A stretch of 64,000 nucleotides of DNA. Origin: Pseudooceanicola sp. (GTDB lineage Bacteria; Pseudomonadota; Alphaproteobacteria; Rhodobacterales; Rhodobacteraceae). The translations under genes were made by a program, and so were the position numbers. Positions 39,395-47,701 of this stretch are shown here, piece by piece. Position 1 is the stretch's first letter; every line of letters begins with the position of its first letter. The stretch spans positions 124,001 through 188,000 of the forward strand of contig NZ_JARGNH010000004.1 in NCBI RefSeq assembly GCF_029213205.1, read 5' to 3'. Below the pieces are notes generated by a model that worked only from the letters and a program-made list of their open reading frames with translations, had not been told where the DNA came from and searched no databases.

Positions 39395-39826
39395 TTATTC
39401 GGCGGGAACGGCGCTGTCCAGTCGGCTGCGCAGGGGCGGTGCCACCCACATTCCGACCAGCATCGCGACCAGGAAAGTCAGCCCGCCAACGCCGCCATAG
39501 GACAGCGAGGCGACCGCGGGTCCGGGGCAGAGCCCGCCAAGCCCCCAACCCGCGCCAAACAGGACCGATCCGATCACCAGCTTGCGGTCGATTTCGGGCA
39601 GCGGCGGCGGTGGGAATGTGCCACCGGCCAGCGGTCGACCGCGCCGGGTCAGGCGCCAGGCCACCATCATCGGCAGGATTGCCCCACCCATGACAAAGGC
39701 CAGCGTCGGGTCCCATTGGCCGAACAGGTCGAGCCAGCCCTGAACTCGGCTGGTGTCGGTCATGCCGGAAATCATCAGGCCGATGCCAAACAGGCTTCCA
39801 GCCACAACGGCGAGCAGATTGCGCAT
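39395..39826 (-). CDS. YeeE/YedE-family half-transporter (PmpB-like)
   Basis: 143 residues with four membrane segments and the conserved GWGLGGLCPGPAVASLSYGG near residue 95, whose Cys belongs to the sulfur-compound transport motif of YeeE/YedE proteins. It begins MRNLLAVVAGSLFGIGLMIS. The start overlaps the previous gene's stop by one base (TGATG), so both halves are made together. Likely moves thiosulfate or a related sulfur species across the inner membrane. Confidence 0.88.
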   Translation of the reverse strand: MRNLLAVVAGSLFGIGLMISGMTDTSRVQGWLDLFGQWDPTLAFVMGGAILPMMVAWRLTRRGRPLAGGTFPPPPLPEIDRKLVIGSVLFGAGWGLGGLCPGPAVASLSYGGVGGLTFLVAMLVGMWVAPPLRSRLDSAVPAE

Positions 39827-40251
39827 CACACGACTCCCAGAACATGACGGAACAGAACCATCACCAGCCCGCCGGCGAGGATGTAGAACACCGTGGCGAT
39901 CATGCCGCGAAATGACAGCCGCGAGATGCCACAGACGCCGTGGCCGGAGGTGCAGCCATTGGCGATCCTTGTACCGATGCCGACCAGCAGCCCGGCGGCG
40001 ACCAGCACCGCCAGATTCGTGCTGACATGGGTGTCCGGTGTGCCAATAAACAGCGTCGCGATCAGCGGTGCGCCGAACAGCCCGGCGACAAAGGCGGCGC
40101 GTTCGGTATTGCCGCCCCGGCCGGACCCATCGACGAGCCCGCCGATGATGCCGCTGGCGCCCATGATTCGGCCGTTGCCAAGCAGGTAGACGGCACCTGC
40201 CACGCCAATTACCAGGCCGCCGATGAGGCCCATGATCCATTCAGGTTGCAT
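39826..40251 (-). CDS. YeeE/YedE-family half-transporter (PmpA-like)
   Basis: 141 residues, four membrane segments. The motif ANGCTSGHGVCGISRLS near residue 105 carries the conserved cysteine of the family. ATG 40249-40251 follows CAAGGATTTTAC, chosen over a GTG-like upstream start. Together with the overlapping downstream half it makes a full YeeE-type channel. The metallo-hydrolase gene is 90 bp upstream. Confidence 0.88.
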   Translation of the reverse strand: MQPEWIMGLIGGLVIGVAGAVYLLGNGRIMGASGIIGGLVDGSGRGGNTERAAFVAGLFGAPLIATLFIGTPDTHVSTNLAVLVAAGLLVGIGTRIANGCTSGHGVCGISRLSFRGMIATVFYILAGGLVMVLFRHVLGVV

Positions 40252-40341
40252 GTAAAATCCTTGTCCGCGAAGGGACACGTGAGGGGGGACGATTTGCGGC
40301 GCCGCCGGAGGGGGCAGGCGCCGCGGGGAGCGGAAAAATAC

Positions 40342-41205
40342 TTAGAGCTTGTTGACCGGAACCTTCAGGAACACGTCGCCCTGTTCATCCGGCGGCGGCA
40401 TCTGACCGGCGCGCATATTCACCTGCAGTGACGGGATGATCAGCTTGGGCATCGCCAGGGTCGCGTCGCGGGCATCGCGCATGCGGATGAATTCCTCGGC
40501 CGATTTGCCAGCGCCGACATGGATATTCAGCGCCTTTTGCTCACCGACACTGGTTTCCCAGGCATAGGCATCGCGGCCCGGCGCCTTATAGTCATGGCCG
40601 ACAAAAATCCTTGTCTCATCCGGCAGGGCCAGAATTTTCTGAATCGAATTGTACAGGGTCTCGGACGAGCCGCCGGGGAAGTCACAGCGCGCGGTTCCGA
40701 AATCCGGCATGAACAGGGTGTCGCCAACAAAGGCGGCATCGCCGATCACATAGGTCAGGCAGGCCGGGGTATGGCCCGGCGTGTGCAGCACATCGCCCCG
40801 CAACTGACCGATATGGAAACTGTCGCCTTCGACAAACAGCCGGTCGAATTGCGATCCGTCGCGCTGGAATTCGGTGCCTTCGTTGAACACCTTGCCAAAG
40901 GTATCCTGCACCACGGTGATCCGTTCACCGATGCCGATCTTGCCGCCGAGCGCGTCCTGGATATAGGGCGCAGCGGACAGGTGGTCGGCATGGACATGGG
41001 ATTCCAGCAGCCATTGCAGATCCCAGCCCTTCTCCTTGATGAAAGCGATGATTGCATCTGCCGATCTGGTGTCAGTGCGCCCCGAGGCATAGTCAAAGTC
41101 GAGCACGGAATCGACCACCGCGCAGGCACTGCCCTGTGGGTCACGGACGACATAGGAAATCGTGTTGGTCGCTTCGTCGAAAAATGCGGTGACGTCGGGT
41201 TTCAT
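40342..41205 (-). CDS. MBL-fold metallo-hydrolase (Blh / ETHE1 persulfide dioxygenase-like)
   Basis: 287 residues. The metal-binding motif HVHADH near residue 70, HTPGHTP near 140, GDTLFMPDFGTARCDF and FVGHDYKAPGR match ETHE1/Blh-type enzymes that oxidise glutathione persulfide. It is the first gene of the sulfur operon. Upstream lies 310 bp without a clear gene, where a sulfide-responsive ArsR (BigR/SqrR) operator would be expected; ATTC-type elements occur there but no perfect palindrome is evident. Confidence 0.9.
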   Translation of the reverse strand: MKPDVTAFFDEATNTISYVVRDPQGSACAVVDSVLDFDYASGRTDTRSADAIIAFIKEKGWDLQWLLESHVHADHLSAAPYIQDALGGKIGIGERITVVQDTFGKVFNEGTEFQRDGSQFDRLFVEGDSFHIGQLRGDVLHTPGHTPACLTYVIGDAAFVGDTLFMPDFGTARCDFPGGSSETLYNSIQKILALPDETRIFVGHDYKAPGRDAYAWETSVGEQKALNIHVGAGKSAEEFIRMRDARDATLAMPKLIIPSLQVNMRAGQMPPPDEQGDVFLKVPVNKL

Positions 41206-41515
41206 TTTTCATCCCCCAGAATGGTTCCGCTGACATATATCATTTGCGGAATGTGTTGCAAGCCCATCCTTGCCGATTTCCTGTGCGCGGGCGGCGGGTA
41301 TCCACTCATTTACCTCAAATGCGAGGCAAGAACCTGTGGATAAACCGCATGGCGGAAATTGCCGCATTGCTCGGGCCGCGTTCACCCTTTACATACAACC
41401 CATGCGATAGCACCGAGGAGGGGCGGCTAATTCTTCTGCCGCCTGCGTCGCAGACCATTGGGGGTGTCCGCCAAAGCGCTTTGCGCTGGTCCTGGCACAT
41501 AGGAGGAACTTGCAG
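41206..41515. other. 310-bp intergenic region with two DnaA-box-like sequences
   Basis: No gene is seen. The left part should hold the promoter of the metallo-hydrolase operon. TGTGGATAA at 41335-41343 is a perfect consensus DnaA box (TTATCCACA on the minus strand), and GTATCCACT at 41298-41306 keeps the TATCCAC core in the opposite orientation. AGGAGGA at 41501 is the ribosome site of the next gene. Confidence 0.5.
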
Positions 41516-41725
41516 ATGTATGACCTTGAAGCCAATGCCCAGAGAGTTATTTCCGAGATCGCCGCCGCGGATCCGGGAACCCGCCACCTCCATCTGGATC
41601 GTCTGCACAAGATTGTCGGGCGCTATGCCCTGACCAGCGCCGGTATTCCGCGCCAGCTGCGCCAATTACAAGAAGAGCTGACCAACGAGGCCATCGAGGC
41701 GCAGTTCGACAACCTGCCGGTCTGA
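41516..41725 (+). CDS. small conserved helical protein
   Basis: 69 residues from ATG 41516, preceded by AGGAGGA at 41501-41507. The product (MYDLEANAQRVISEIAAADP...RQLRQLQEELTNEAIEAQFDN) is helical, acidic and without signal peptide or membrane segment. I recognise the general appearance of a small conserved alphaproteobacterial protein but can assign no function. Confidence 0.72.
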   Translation: MYDLEANAQRVISEIAAADPGTRHLHLDRLHKIVGRYALTSAGIPRQLRQLQEELTNEAIEAQFDNLPV

Positions 41726-41923
41726 ACATCGGGTCCGCCGCATCGGGCCGGGTGTGGCGGACCGGGCGCGGCTTTCGTCCAAACACCTCCTGCGCGACCT
41801 GGGGTCTTGCGGTCTTTGACAGAGGCGGTAGGCTCGCAGCGTTTGTTCGCGTCGGACAACCGGTGGTGCAGCCGCGCTGCAGCCTAGCGGACCCGGCCCG
41901 AGGCGGCGGAAGAGGGCAGCCAG

Positions 41924-43954
41924 GTGTCAGGGAAAGTTTCAGGGACAGTCAGAATCCGCAAGGAAGGCCCGGTCGCGGTGATCACCATGGATCACCCGCC
42001 TGCCAATGTTCTGTCACCGCGGATCCGCCAGGGATTGATGGCTTCGCTGGCCGATGCCGCCGCCGATCCGGCGATCAGGGCGGTGGTGATCGGGCGGGGG
42101 GCTGGCGGCTTTCCCGGTCTGGTGAATCCGCGCGAATACGATTCTGAACTGGCGATTCCGGCGCCGGTTGATCTGGCCGAAGCCATTGAGAACATGACGA
42201 AACCGGTGATTGCGCTGGTCAGCGGCCAGGTGCTGGGCGCGGCGGCGGAACTGGCGCTGGCGGCCCATGGCCGGGTGGCGGTTGATCAGACGCTGATCGG
42301 GTTTCGTGACCTGCACATAGGCCTGCCGCCCTCGGCCGGGGCGACGCAGCGCTTGCCGCGCTTGCTGGGGGCAGAACGGGCGCTGACGCTATTGCTGTCG
42401 GGCCGGTCCTTGAGGGTTGAATCGGCTGTGGTGGCGCCACTTTTCGACGCCGTTCTGCCCGCCGAGCGTGCCGATGAAGCCGCCCGCCAGATCGCCCTGG
42501 AACTGGCCGAGGTCGGGGCCTGGCCGCGCAGCTGCGACCGGGTGCTGGGCTTTGCCGATCCGGGTGCCTTTCAGGCCGAGGTCAACCGCCGCCGCGCGGT
42601 GCTGCCCGATCCGGCCAACCCGATCGCCGAGGCGATCATCCAGTCGGTCGAGGCGTCCTTGCTGTTTCCCTTTGAGGCTGGGATGACCCTGGAACAGGAT
42701 CTGTTCGCCGAACTGGCGACCTCGGAGCGCTCGCGCGGCATGCGTCATATTGCGGTGGCCGAAACCCGGGTCAATGCCGGGATCAACGCGCCGCCGGTGG
42801 CGTTGGTCGGGCTGTGGCGGACGGGGCCGGGTGCGGCGCGGCTGGTGGCGTCGTTGCTGGCGCAGGGGATCAGCGTGATGCCCTATGAGCCGGATTCGCT
42901 GTTGGCGGGCCGCTTTGACGCGGCTCTGCGTGAAAACCTGGCGTCCCGGGGCGGCCGGCTGGGCGCACCTGCGCTGGATGGCGCGTTGGAGCGGCTGGTG
43001 CCGGTGGCGGCACCGGGCGATCTGGCCAAGGCCGAGGTGATTTTCGATGTTTCGGTGGATGATATCGAGGTGAAGCGCGCAGCGCTGGCCGAGATCGATG
43101 CGGTTGCCGGGCCGGGGGCGTTGATCCTGTCGACCACAAGGTATCTCGATGTCGCAGCGCTGGCCCCGGAGCGGTTGCGCGGTCGGGTTGTCGGCCTGCA
43201 TCTGCCCGCGCGCTCCTATTCGGCGCGGCTGGCCGAATTGGTGGCGACGGCTGCGGTGTCAAAGCCGGTCTTTGCCCGGGCCCGGCAGCTGATGGTGCAA
43301 TTGGGCCGGATGGCGGTGCGGGTGACGCCCTCAGATGGCCTGGCCGGGCCGGCGATGGCCGGGGCGTTGCTGGATGCTGCGGACGCGCTGGTGCGCTATG
43401 GGGCGGAGCCCCGCGCGATTGATGCGGCGCTGCATCATCGCGGGCTGATCCGGGGGGCCTATCCGATGCTGTCGGATATGGATGGCGATGCCCATGCCGA
43501 CCGGCAGGACCGGCGCGGGCGCTCAAACGGGTTGTCGAGCCTGATCGCGCGGGCCGGGTTGCGGCTGAACACCGGTCAGGATGATGACAGCGAATCCGAC
43601 GCCCTGGCCAGTCTGGTCAACGAGGCGCGCGGCGGCGCGGCCCCCGGCGCGCATCCCTGGACCGGTGGCGAGATCTGGACCGCGGTGCTGGCCGCCATGG
43701 TCAATGAGGGCGCCAGGTTGCTGGACAAGGGCATAGCGGCGCGGCCGCTGGCGCTGGATGTGGTGATGGTGCAGGGCTATGGCTTTCCGCGCACCCTGGG
43801 CGGGCCGATGCAGGCGGCGGATATGCTGGGGCTGTTCACCCTGGTGCGGGCGATGAAGGCGCTGGCGCCGCTGGACCCGGACCTGTGGCAAGAGCATCCG
43901 CTGATTGTGCAGCTGCACAAGGACGGACGCAGCTTTGACGATCTGAACGGCTGA
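41924..43954 (+). CDS. FadB/FadJ-like multifunctional beta-oxidation protein, degenerate active sites
   Basis: 676 residues from GTG 41924 (GAAGAGGG upstream). Residues 1-200 are enoyl-CoA hydratase-like, about 290-460 resemble the NAD-binding part of 3-hydroxyacyl-CoA dehydrogenase, and the C-terminus its helical part (PRTLGGPMQAADMLGL). Key sites are altered: the second catalytic Glu of the hydratase (PE.xLG) is Asp in FRDLHIGLPP, although AAAELALAAHGR keeps the first; the dinucleotide loop GxGxxG reads GLWRTG; and HFFNP is HLPAR. It may have little or no dehydrogenase activity, or a different substrate. No thiolase gene is adjacent. Confidence 0.8.
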   Translation: MSGKVSGTVRIRKEGPVAVITMDHPPANVLSPRIRQGLMASLADAAADPAIRAVVIGRGAGGFPGLVNPREYDSELAIPAPVDLAEAIENMTKPVIALVSGQVLGAAAELALAAHGRVAVDQTLIGFRDLHIGLPPSAGATQRLPRLLGAERALTLLLSGRSLRVESAVVAPLFDAVLPAERADEAARQIALELAEVGAWPRSCDRVLGFADPGAFQAEVNRRRAVLPDPANPIAEAIIQSVEASLLFPFEAGMTLEQDLFAELATSERSRGMRHIAVAETRVNAGINAPPVALVGLWRTGPGAARLVASLLAQGISVMPYEPDSLLAGRFDAALRENLASRGGRLGAPALDGALERLVPVAAPGDLAKAEVIFDVSVDDIEVKRAALAEIDAVAGPGALILSTTRYLDVAALAPERLRGRVVGLHLPARSYSARLAELVATAAVSKPVFARARQLMVQLGRMAVRVTPSDGLAGPAMAGALLDAADALVRYGAEPRAIDAALHHRGLIRGAYPMLSDMDGDAHADRQDRRGRSNGLSSLIARAGLRLNTGQDDDSESDALASLVNEARGGAAPGAHPWTGGEIWTAVLAAMVNEGARLLDKGIAARPLALDVVMVQGYGFPRTLGGPMQAADMLGLFTLVRAMKALAPLDPDLWQEHPLIVQLHKDGRSFDDLNG

Positions 43955-43993
43955 CCTGGTGCCGGCTCTCGACTCAGGCTTTCGGTGCGGGGT

Positions 43994-44209
43994 TCAGCCG
44001 AGAAATATGCCGACGATCACCATCATCAGCCCGATCACCGACAGGAACAATGCGCCGAGGTTCAGCGGCAGCGCCTTTTGCACCGCCGCGCGCAGCTCCT
44101 CGTCGCTGAGTTTGGCGCGCCGGGCGCGCTGCACCTTGAGGATCGACCAGAACAATCCCAACAGCCCCAGCAGCGACACCAGCGCACCGGCCCAGATCAA
44201 GATATCCAT
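43994..44209 (-). CDS. small two-helix membrane protein
   Basis: 71 residues from ATG 44207-44209. Two membrane segments (ILIWAGALVSLLGLLGLFWS and LPLNLGALFLSVIGLMMVIV) flank a charged cytoplasmic loop (KVQRARRAKLSDEELRAAVQ). Similar small proteins are common in Rhodobacterales; function unknown. Convergent with the FadB-like gene (39 bp) and divergent from gapR. Confidence 0.78.
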   Translation of the reverse strand: MDILIWAGALVSLLGLLGLFWSILKVQRARRAKLSDEELRAAVQKALPLNLGALFLSVIGLMMVIVGIFLG

Positions 44210-44340
44210 CGTGTGTTTCCCCAATGTCCCGACGGCCCCGCGCCTAAGCGAAGTGCGGCGTCGATGCAAGCATGCCTCTTGCGGGACGGGGATCGATTCG
44301 GATAGGAGAAGGCTCTTTTTCGAACAGGCAGGAGAACCGG

Positions 44341-44613
44341 ATGAACGACGGTGTGATCGAGACCCCAGGCGATGCAACCTATCGGGTGACCGCAAATGAG
44401 CTGCGGCAGTTCATCGAACGGTTTGAACGGCTGGAAGCCGAGAAAAAGGATATCGCTGATCAGCAGAAAGAGGTGATGGCCGAGGCCAAGGGGCGCGGCT
44501 ATGACACCAAGGTTCTGCGCAAGGTGATCGCCCTGCGCAAGCGCGACAAGGATGACATCGCCGAGGAAGAGGCGGTTCTGGAAATGTACAAAGAAGCGTT
44601 GGGCATGGGCTGA
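44341..44613 (+). CDS. gapR: nucleoid-associated protein GapR (DUF2312)
   Basis: 90 residues. The DUF2312 pattern is complete: [60 protein letters not shown]. In Caulobacter GapR forms a coiled-coil clamp around overtwisted, AT-rich DNA and helps replication and topoisomerases. ATG 44341 follows AGGAGAACCGG; earlier in-frame starts at 44272 lack a ribosome site. fabF follows after 132 bp. Confidence 0.95.
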   Translation: MNDGVIETPGDATYRVTANELRQFIERFERLEAEKKDIADQQKEVMAEAKGRGYDTKVLRKVIALRKRDKDDIAEEEAVLEMYKEALGMG

Positions 44614-44745
44614 GCCAGCAGTGCCTGGCAATGTGCGCAAACCGACGGGTGGGATACCAGTGACATGGTTTCGCCGCTCGCTGCTCTTGCCCCTCGGCGT
44701 CAAGGCAGAGTAATAGCGTTCGGAGTTTACCGGGAGGGGCAGTAT

Positions 44746-46005
44746 ATGCGTCGAGTTGTCGTTACAGGGCTGGGAATGGTCACGCCTTTGGCCTGCGGGG
44801 TCGAAGAAACCTGGGCACGGCTTCTAGCCGGGCAATCGGGGGGGCGGACCATTGAGCGGTTCGATGCCAGCCATCTGGCTACCGATTACGCCTGTGAAGT
44901 GGTTCATGGCGACGGGAGCGACGGCACCTTTAATCCCGACGACTGGATGGAGCGGAAGGAACGCCGCAAGGTCGACGATTTCATCCTGTTTGGCATGACT
45001 GCCGCCGATCAGGCGGTGCGCGACGCCGGGATCGAAGGCCTGTCCGAGGCGGAAAAGCTGCGTACCGGGGTGATGATCGGCTCCGGCATCGGCGGGTTGA
45101 ACTCCATTGCCGAGACCGCGGTGCTGATCAAGGAGCGCGGGCCGCGACGGGTGTCGCCGTTCTTTATCCCCGGGGCCTTGATCAACCTGATTTCCGGGCA
45201 TGTGCAGATCCGCTTTGGCTTCAAGGGCCCGAACCATGCGGTGGTCACCGCCTGTTCAACCGGCGCCCATGCGATTGGCGATGCGGCGCGGATGATCCAG
45301 TGGGATGATGCGGATGTGATGGTCGCCGGTGGCGCCGAAGCCAGCATCAGCGAAATCGGTATCGCCGGGTTCAACGCCTGCAAGGCGCTGTCGACCAAGT
45401 ACAAAGACAACCCGAAGGCGGCCAGCCGCCCCTATGACGCGGATCGCGATGGTTTCGTGATGGGCGAGGGCGCGGGCGTTGTGGTGCTGGAAGAATACGA
45501 GCATGCCAAGGCACGGGGCGCCAAGATCTATGGCGAATACCTGGGCTATGGCATGTCCGGTGACGCCTATCACATCACGGCGCCCTCTGAGGATGGCAAC
45601 GGGGCGTTCCGGTCGATGACCGCGGCGCTGAAGCGGGCCGGAATCACGCCGGGCGAGGTCGATTACATCAATGCCCACGGCACCTCGACCATGGCCGATG
45701 TGATCGAGCTGGCCGCGGTGGAGCGGCTGCTGGGCGAGGCGGCGAGCACGGTGACAATGTCATCGACGAAATCGGCGACCGGCCACCTGCTGGGCGCGGC
45801 CGGCGCGATTGAGGCGATCTTTTCGATCCTGGCGCTCCGTGACCAGGTGGCGCCGCCGACGATCAACCTGGACAATCTGGCGGTGGAAACCACGATTGAT
45901 CTGGCTCCGAATGCCAAACGCGAACGCAAGATCGACGTGGCGCTGTCCAACAGCTTTGGATTCGGTGGCACCAATGCAAGCCTGGTGTTCGGAAAGGAAC
46001 GCTGA
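44746..46005 (+). CDS. fabF: beta-ketoacyl-ACP synthase II
   Basis: 419 residues. The catalytic Cys in VVTACSTGAHAIG near residue 170, His in INAHGTST near 308 and His in KSATGHLLGAAG near 345 form the C-H-H triad of FabF. It elongates acyl-ACP in fatty acid synthesis. GGGAGGGGC precedes ATG 44746. mltG starts two bases after the stop, so they are one transcript. acpP, which often precedes fabF, is not adjacent; gapR is there instead. Confidence 0.97.
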   Translation: MRRVVVTGLGMVTPLACGVEETWARLLAGQSGGRTIERFDASHLATDYACEVVHGDGSDGTFNPDDWMERKERRKVDDFILFGMTAADQAVRDAGIEGLSEAEKLRTGVMIGSGIGGLNSIAETAVLIKERGPRRVSPFFIPGALINLISGHVQIRFGFKGPNHAVVTACSTGAHAIGDAARMIQWDDADVMVAGGAEASISEIGIAGFNACKALSTKYKDNPKAASRPYDADRDGFVMGEGAGVVVLEEYEHAKARGAKIYGEYLGYGMSGDAYHITAPSEDGNGAFRSMTAALKRAGITPGEVDYINAHGTSTMADVIELAAVERLLGEAASTVTMSSTKSATGHLLGAAGAIEAIFSILALRDQVAPPTINLDNLAVETTIDLAPNAKRERKIDVALSNSFGFGGTNASLVFGKER

Positions 46006-46007
46006 AC

Positions 46008-47162
46008 ATGTGGCGAGCTGTCGCCTCGAACGCCTTTACGTTGCTGATTGTGGCGGCGTTTCTGCTGGGCGGGGTGATCCTCTGGGGCAAGAACGAATAC
46101 AGCTCTGACGGGCCTCTGGCGCAGGCGATCTGTTTGCGGGTTCCGGGTGGCTCGAACATGGCGCGGATCAGCCGTGACCTGGAAGAAAGCGGCGCGATTT
46201 CCAGCGGCCCGCTGTTTCGCATCGGGGCCGATTATGCCGGCAAATCGGATGATCTGAAGGCCGGGAGTTTCCTGATTCCGTCCGGCGCCTCGATGGAGGA
46301 GATCGTCGATATCGTCACCCGTGGCGGCGCCAGCACCTGCGGCATCGAGGTGGTCTACCGTATTGGTGTCACCCGGTCGGTAATCGAGGTGCGCGAGCTC
46401 GACCCGGCGACCAACCGGTTTGTGGAAACCGCAGAGTTTTCCCCTGCCGACGGCGAGGTGCCCGAGGAATACAGCAAGGTCCGTCAGGCCGCCGACACCC
46501 GTTATCGCATTGCCCTGGCCGAAGGGGTGACCAGCTGGCAGGTGGTTGACGCGCTGTCGCGCTTTGATGTGCTGAGCGGTGAGGTCAAGGAGATCCCGGC
46601 CGAGGGCATGTTGGCACCTGACAGCTATGAAGTGCGCAATGGTGCCGCGCGCGCTGCGCTGCTGGCCCAGATGGGCGAGGCGCAAGCGGCGCTGCTGGCC
46701 GCTGCCTGGGAATCACGCGCCGAGGATCTGCCGATTTCGACGATGGAAGAGGCGCTGACCCTGGCGTCGATCATCGAAAAAGAGACCGGGGTGGCCGAAG
46801 AACGCGGGCTGGTCGCCAGCGTCTTTGTCAACCGGCTGCGGCGTGGGATGAAACTGCAGACCGATCCGACGGTGATCTATGGGATCACCGGCGGCAAGGA
46901 GGTGCTTGGGCGTGGATTGCGGCAGAGCGAATTGCGCCGTGAGACGCCCTACAACACCTATGTGATCACCGGGCTGCCGCCGACCCCGATCGCCAATCCC
47001 GGCCGCGCCAGCCTGGAGGCGGCGGTGAACCCGCCGGACAGCGATTACCTGTTCTTTGTGGCCGATGGCACCGGTGGCCATGCCTTTGCGGCCACCCTGG
47101 AAGAGCACAATCGCAATGTCGCCAACTGGCGCAAGATCGAGGCCGAGCGCAGCAAGCAATAG
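46008..47162 (+). CDS. mltG: endolytic murein transglycosylase MltG
   Basis: 384 residues. One N-terminal membrane anchor (LLIVAAFLLGGVILWG), a LysM-like region, and the YceG domain with the catalytic Glu in LASIIEKETGVAEER near residue 258, followed by QTDPTVIYGI and YNTYVITGLPPTPIANPG. It cleaves nascent peptidoglycan in the periplasm and sets glycan strand length. Two bases after fabF. The GTA cluster begins 200 bp downstream. Confidence 0.96.
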   Translation: MWRAVASNAFTLLIVAAFLLGGVILWGKNEYSSDGPLAQAICLRVPGGSNMARISRDLEESGAISSGPLFRIGADYAGKSDDLKAGSFLIPSGASMEEIVDIVTRGGASTCGIEVVYRIGVTRSVIEVRELDPATNRFVETAEFSPADGEVPEEYSKVRQAADTRYRIALAEGVTSWQVVDALSRFDVLSGEVKEIPAEGMLAPDSYEVRNGAARAALLAQMGEAQAALLAAAWESRAEDLPISTMEEALTLASIIEKETGVAEERGLVASVFVNRLRRGMKLQTDPTVIYGITGGKEVLGRGLRQSELRRETPYNTYVITGLPPTPIANPGRASLEAAVNPPDSDYLFFVADGTGGHAFAATLEEHNRNVANWRKIEAERSKQ

Positions 47163-47238
47163 CGCGTCTCGTTCAGGATAATCTTGATATTTCGTATATG
47201 TTGCGGCTCCTTACAAGGTTTGGTTAACCTCTGAATTC

Positions 47239-47267
47239 TTGACTTTTGGCACGGTTCCAGGTATCAC
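47239..47267 (+). promoter_or_regulatory. candidate sigma-70 promoter of the GTA cluster
   Basis: TTGACT at 47239-47244 and TATCAC at 47262-47267 with a 17-bp spacer, about 95 bp ahead of GTA g1. A palindromic GGTTAACC at 47222-47229 lies just upstream and contains a TTAACC element resembling a CtrA half-site. CtrA and GafA control GTA expression in R. capsulatus; direct binding here is inference. Confidence 0.5.
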
Positions 47268-47292
47268 TTGGGCCATGCTGAAAGAAATGGGC

Positions 47293-47329
47293 AAGCGGCC
47301 CGGGGTTCATTCCCCGTGGCCGTTTTTTT
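47293..47329 (+). terminator. strong intrinsic terminator in the leader of GTA g1
   Basis: CGGCCCGGGG pairs with CCCCG-T-GGCCG (one bulged T) around a 6-base loop; AAG before the stem pairs with the beginning of a run of seven T. It ends 33 bp before the g1 start and lies downstream of the putative promoter, so it may end mltG transcripts or attenuate GTA transcription. Confidence 0.82.
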
Positions 47330-47362
47330 GTTCTGCCGCACGGGGAACAACCATCTTGGGGG

Positions 47363-47701
47363 GTGTTTCGTTTGGTCACTGGGCAAAACGGGTCGGATGA
47401 AAAATGGCTGGAATTGGAGATCGATATCATCCTGCAGCAATTGCAGGATCTGAAGGTCGAGATGGTCGGGCTGCAGACCCGGGCGCGGGATGACGATGGT
47501 CTGGCCCCGGCTGAGGCACAAAAGACATTGAGGGACGTGCGGCAATTTTTGCAGAGCGCAGCGGATACGGAGGCGAGGTTAAATGAAATCAGACGCAAAA
47601 ACGGTGAAGGCGGCGGGCAGTTCTACCTCGATCTCGACGGGGCCCGGGCTTCGATCCGGTGCCGCCTGGATCGCCTCCGCCGATGTCAGCCTTCAGGATG
47701 A
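47363..47701 (+). CDS. GTA g1, small terminase-like protein
   Basis: 112 residues, mostly helical (KWLELEIDIILQQLQDLKVE, then TLRDVRQFLQSAADTEARLN), matching RcGTA gp1, a small terminase that works with gp2 in headful packaging and lacks pac-site specificity. The start is uncertain: GTG 47363 is used here, but TTG 47372 lies at better spacing from the GGGGGG at about 47358. Its last 119 bases overlap the start of g2 in another frame. Confidence 0.82.
   Translation: MFRLVTGQNGSDEKWLELEIDIILQQLQDLKVEMVGLQTRARDDDGLAPAEAQKTLRDVRQFLQSAADTEARLNEIRRKNGEGGGQFYLDLDGARASIRCRLDRLRRCQPSG

Noticed and set aside
41298-41343. Chromosomal origin of replication
   Set aside because: Only two DnaA-box-like sites, no cluster, no AT-rich unwinding region and no typical origin neighbours.
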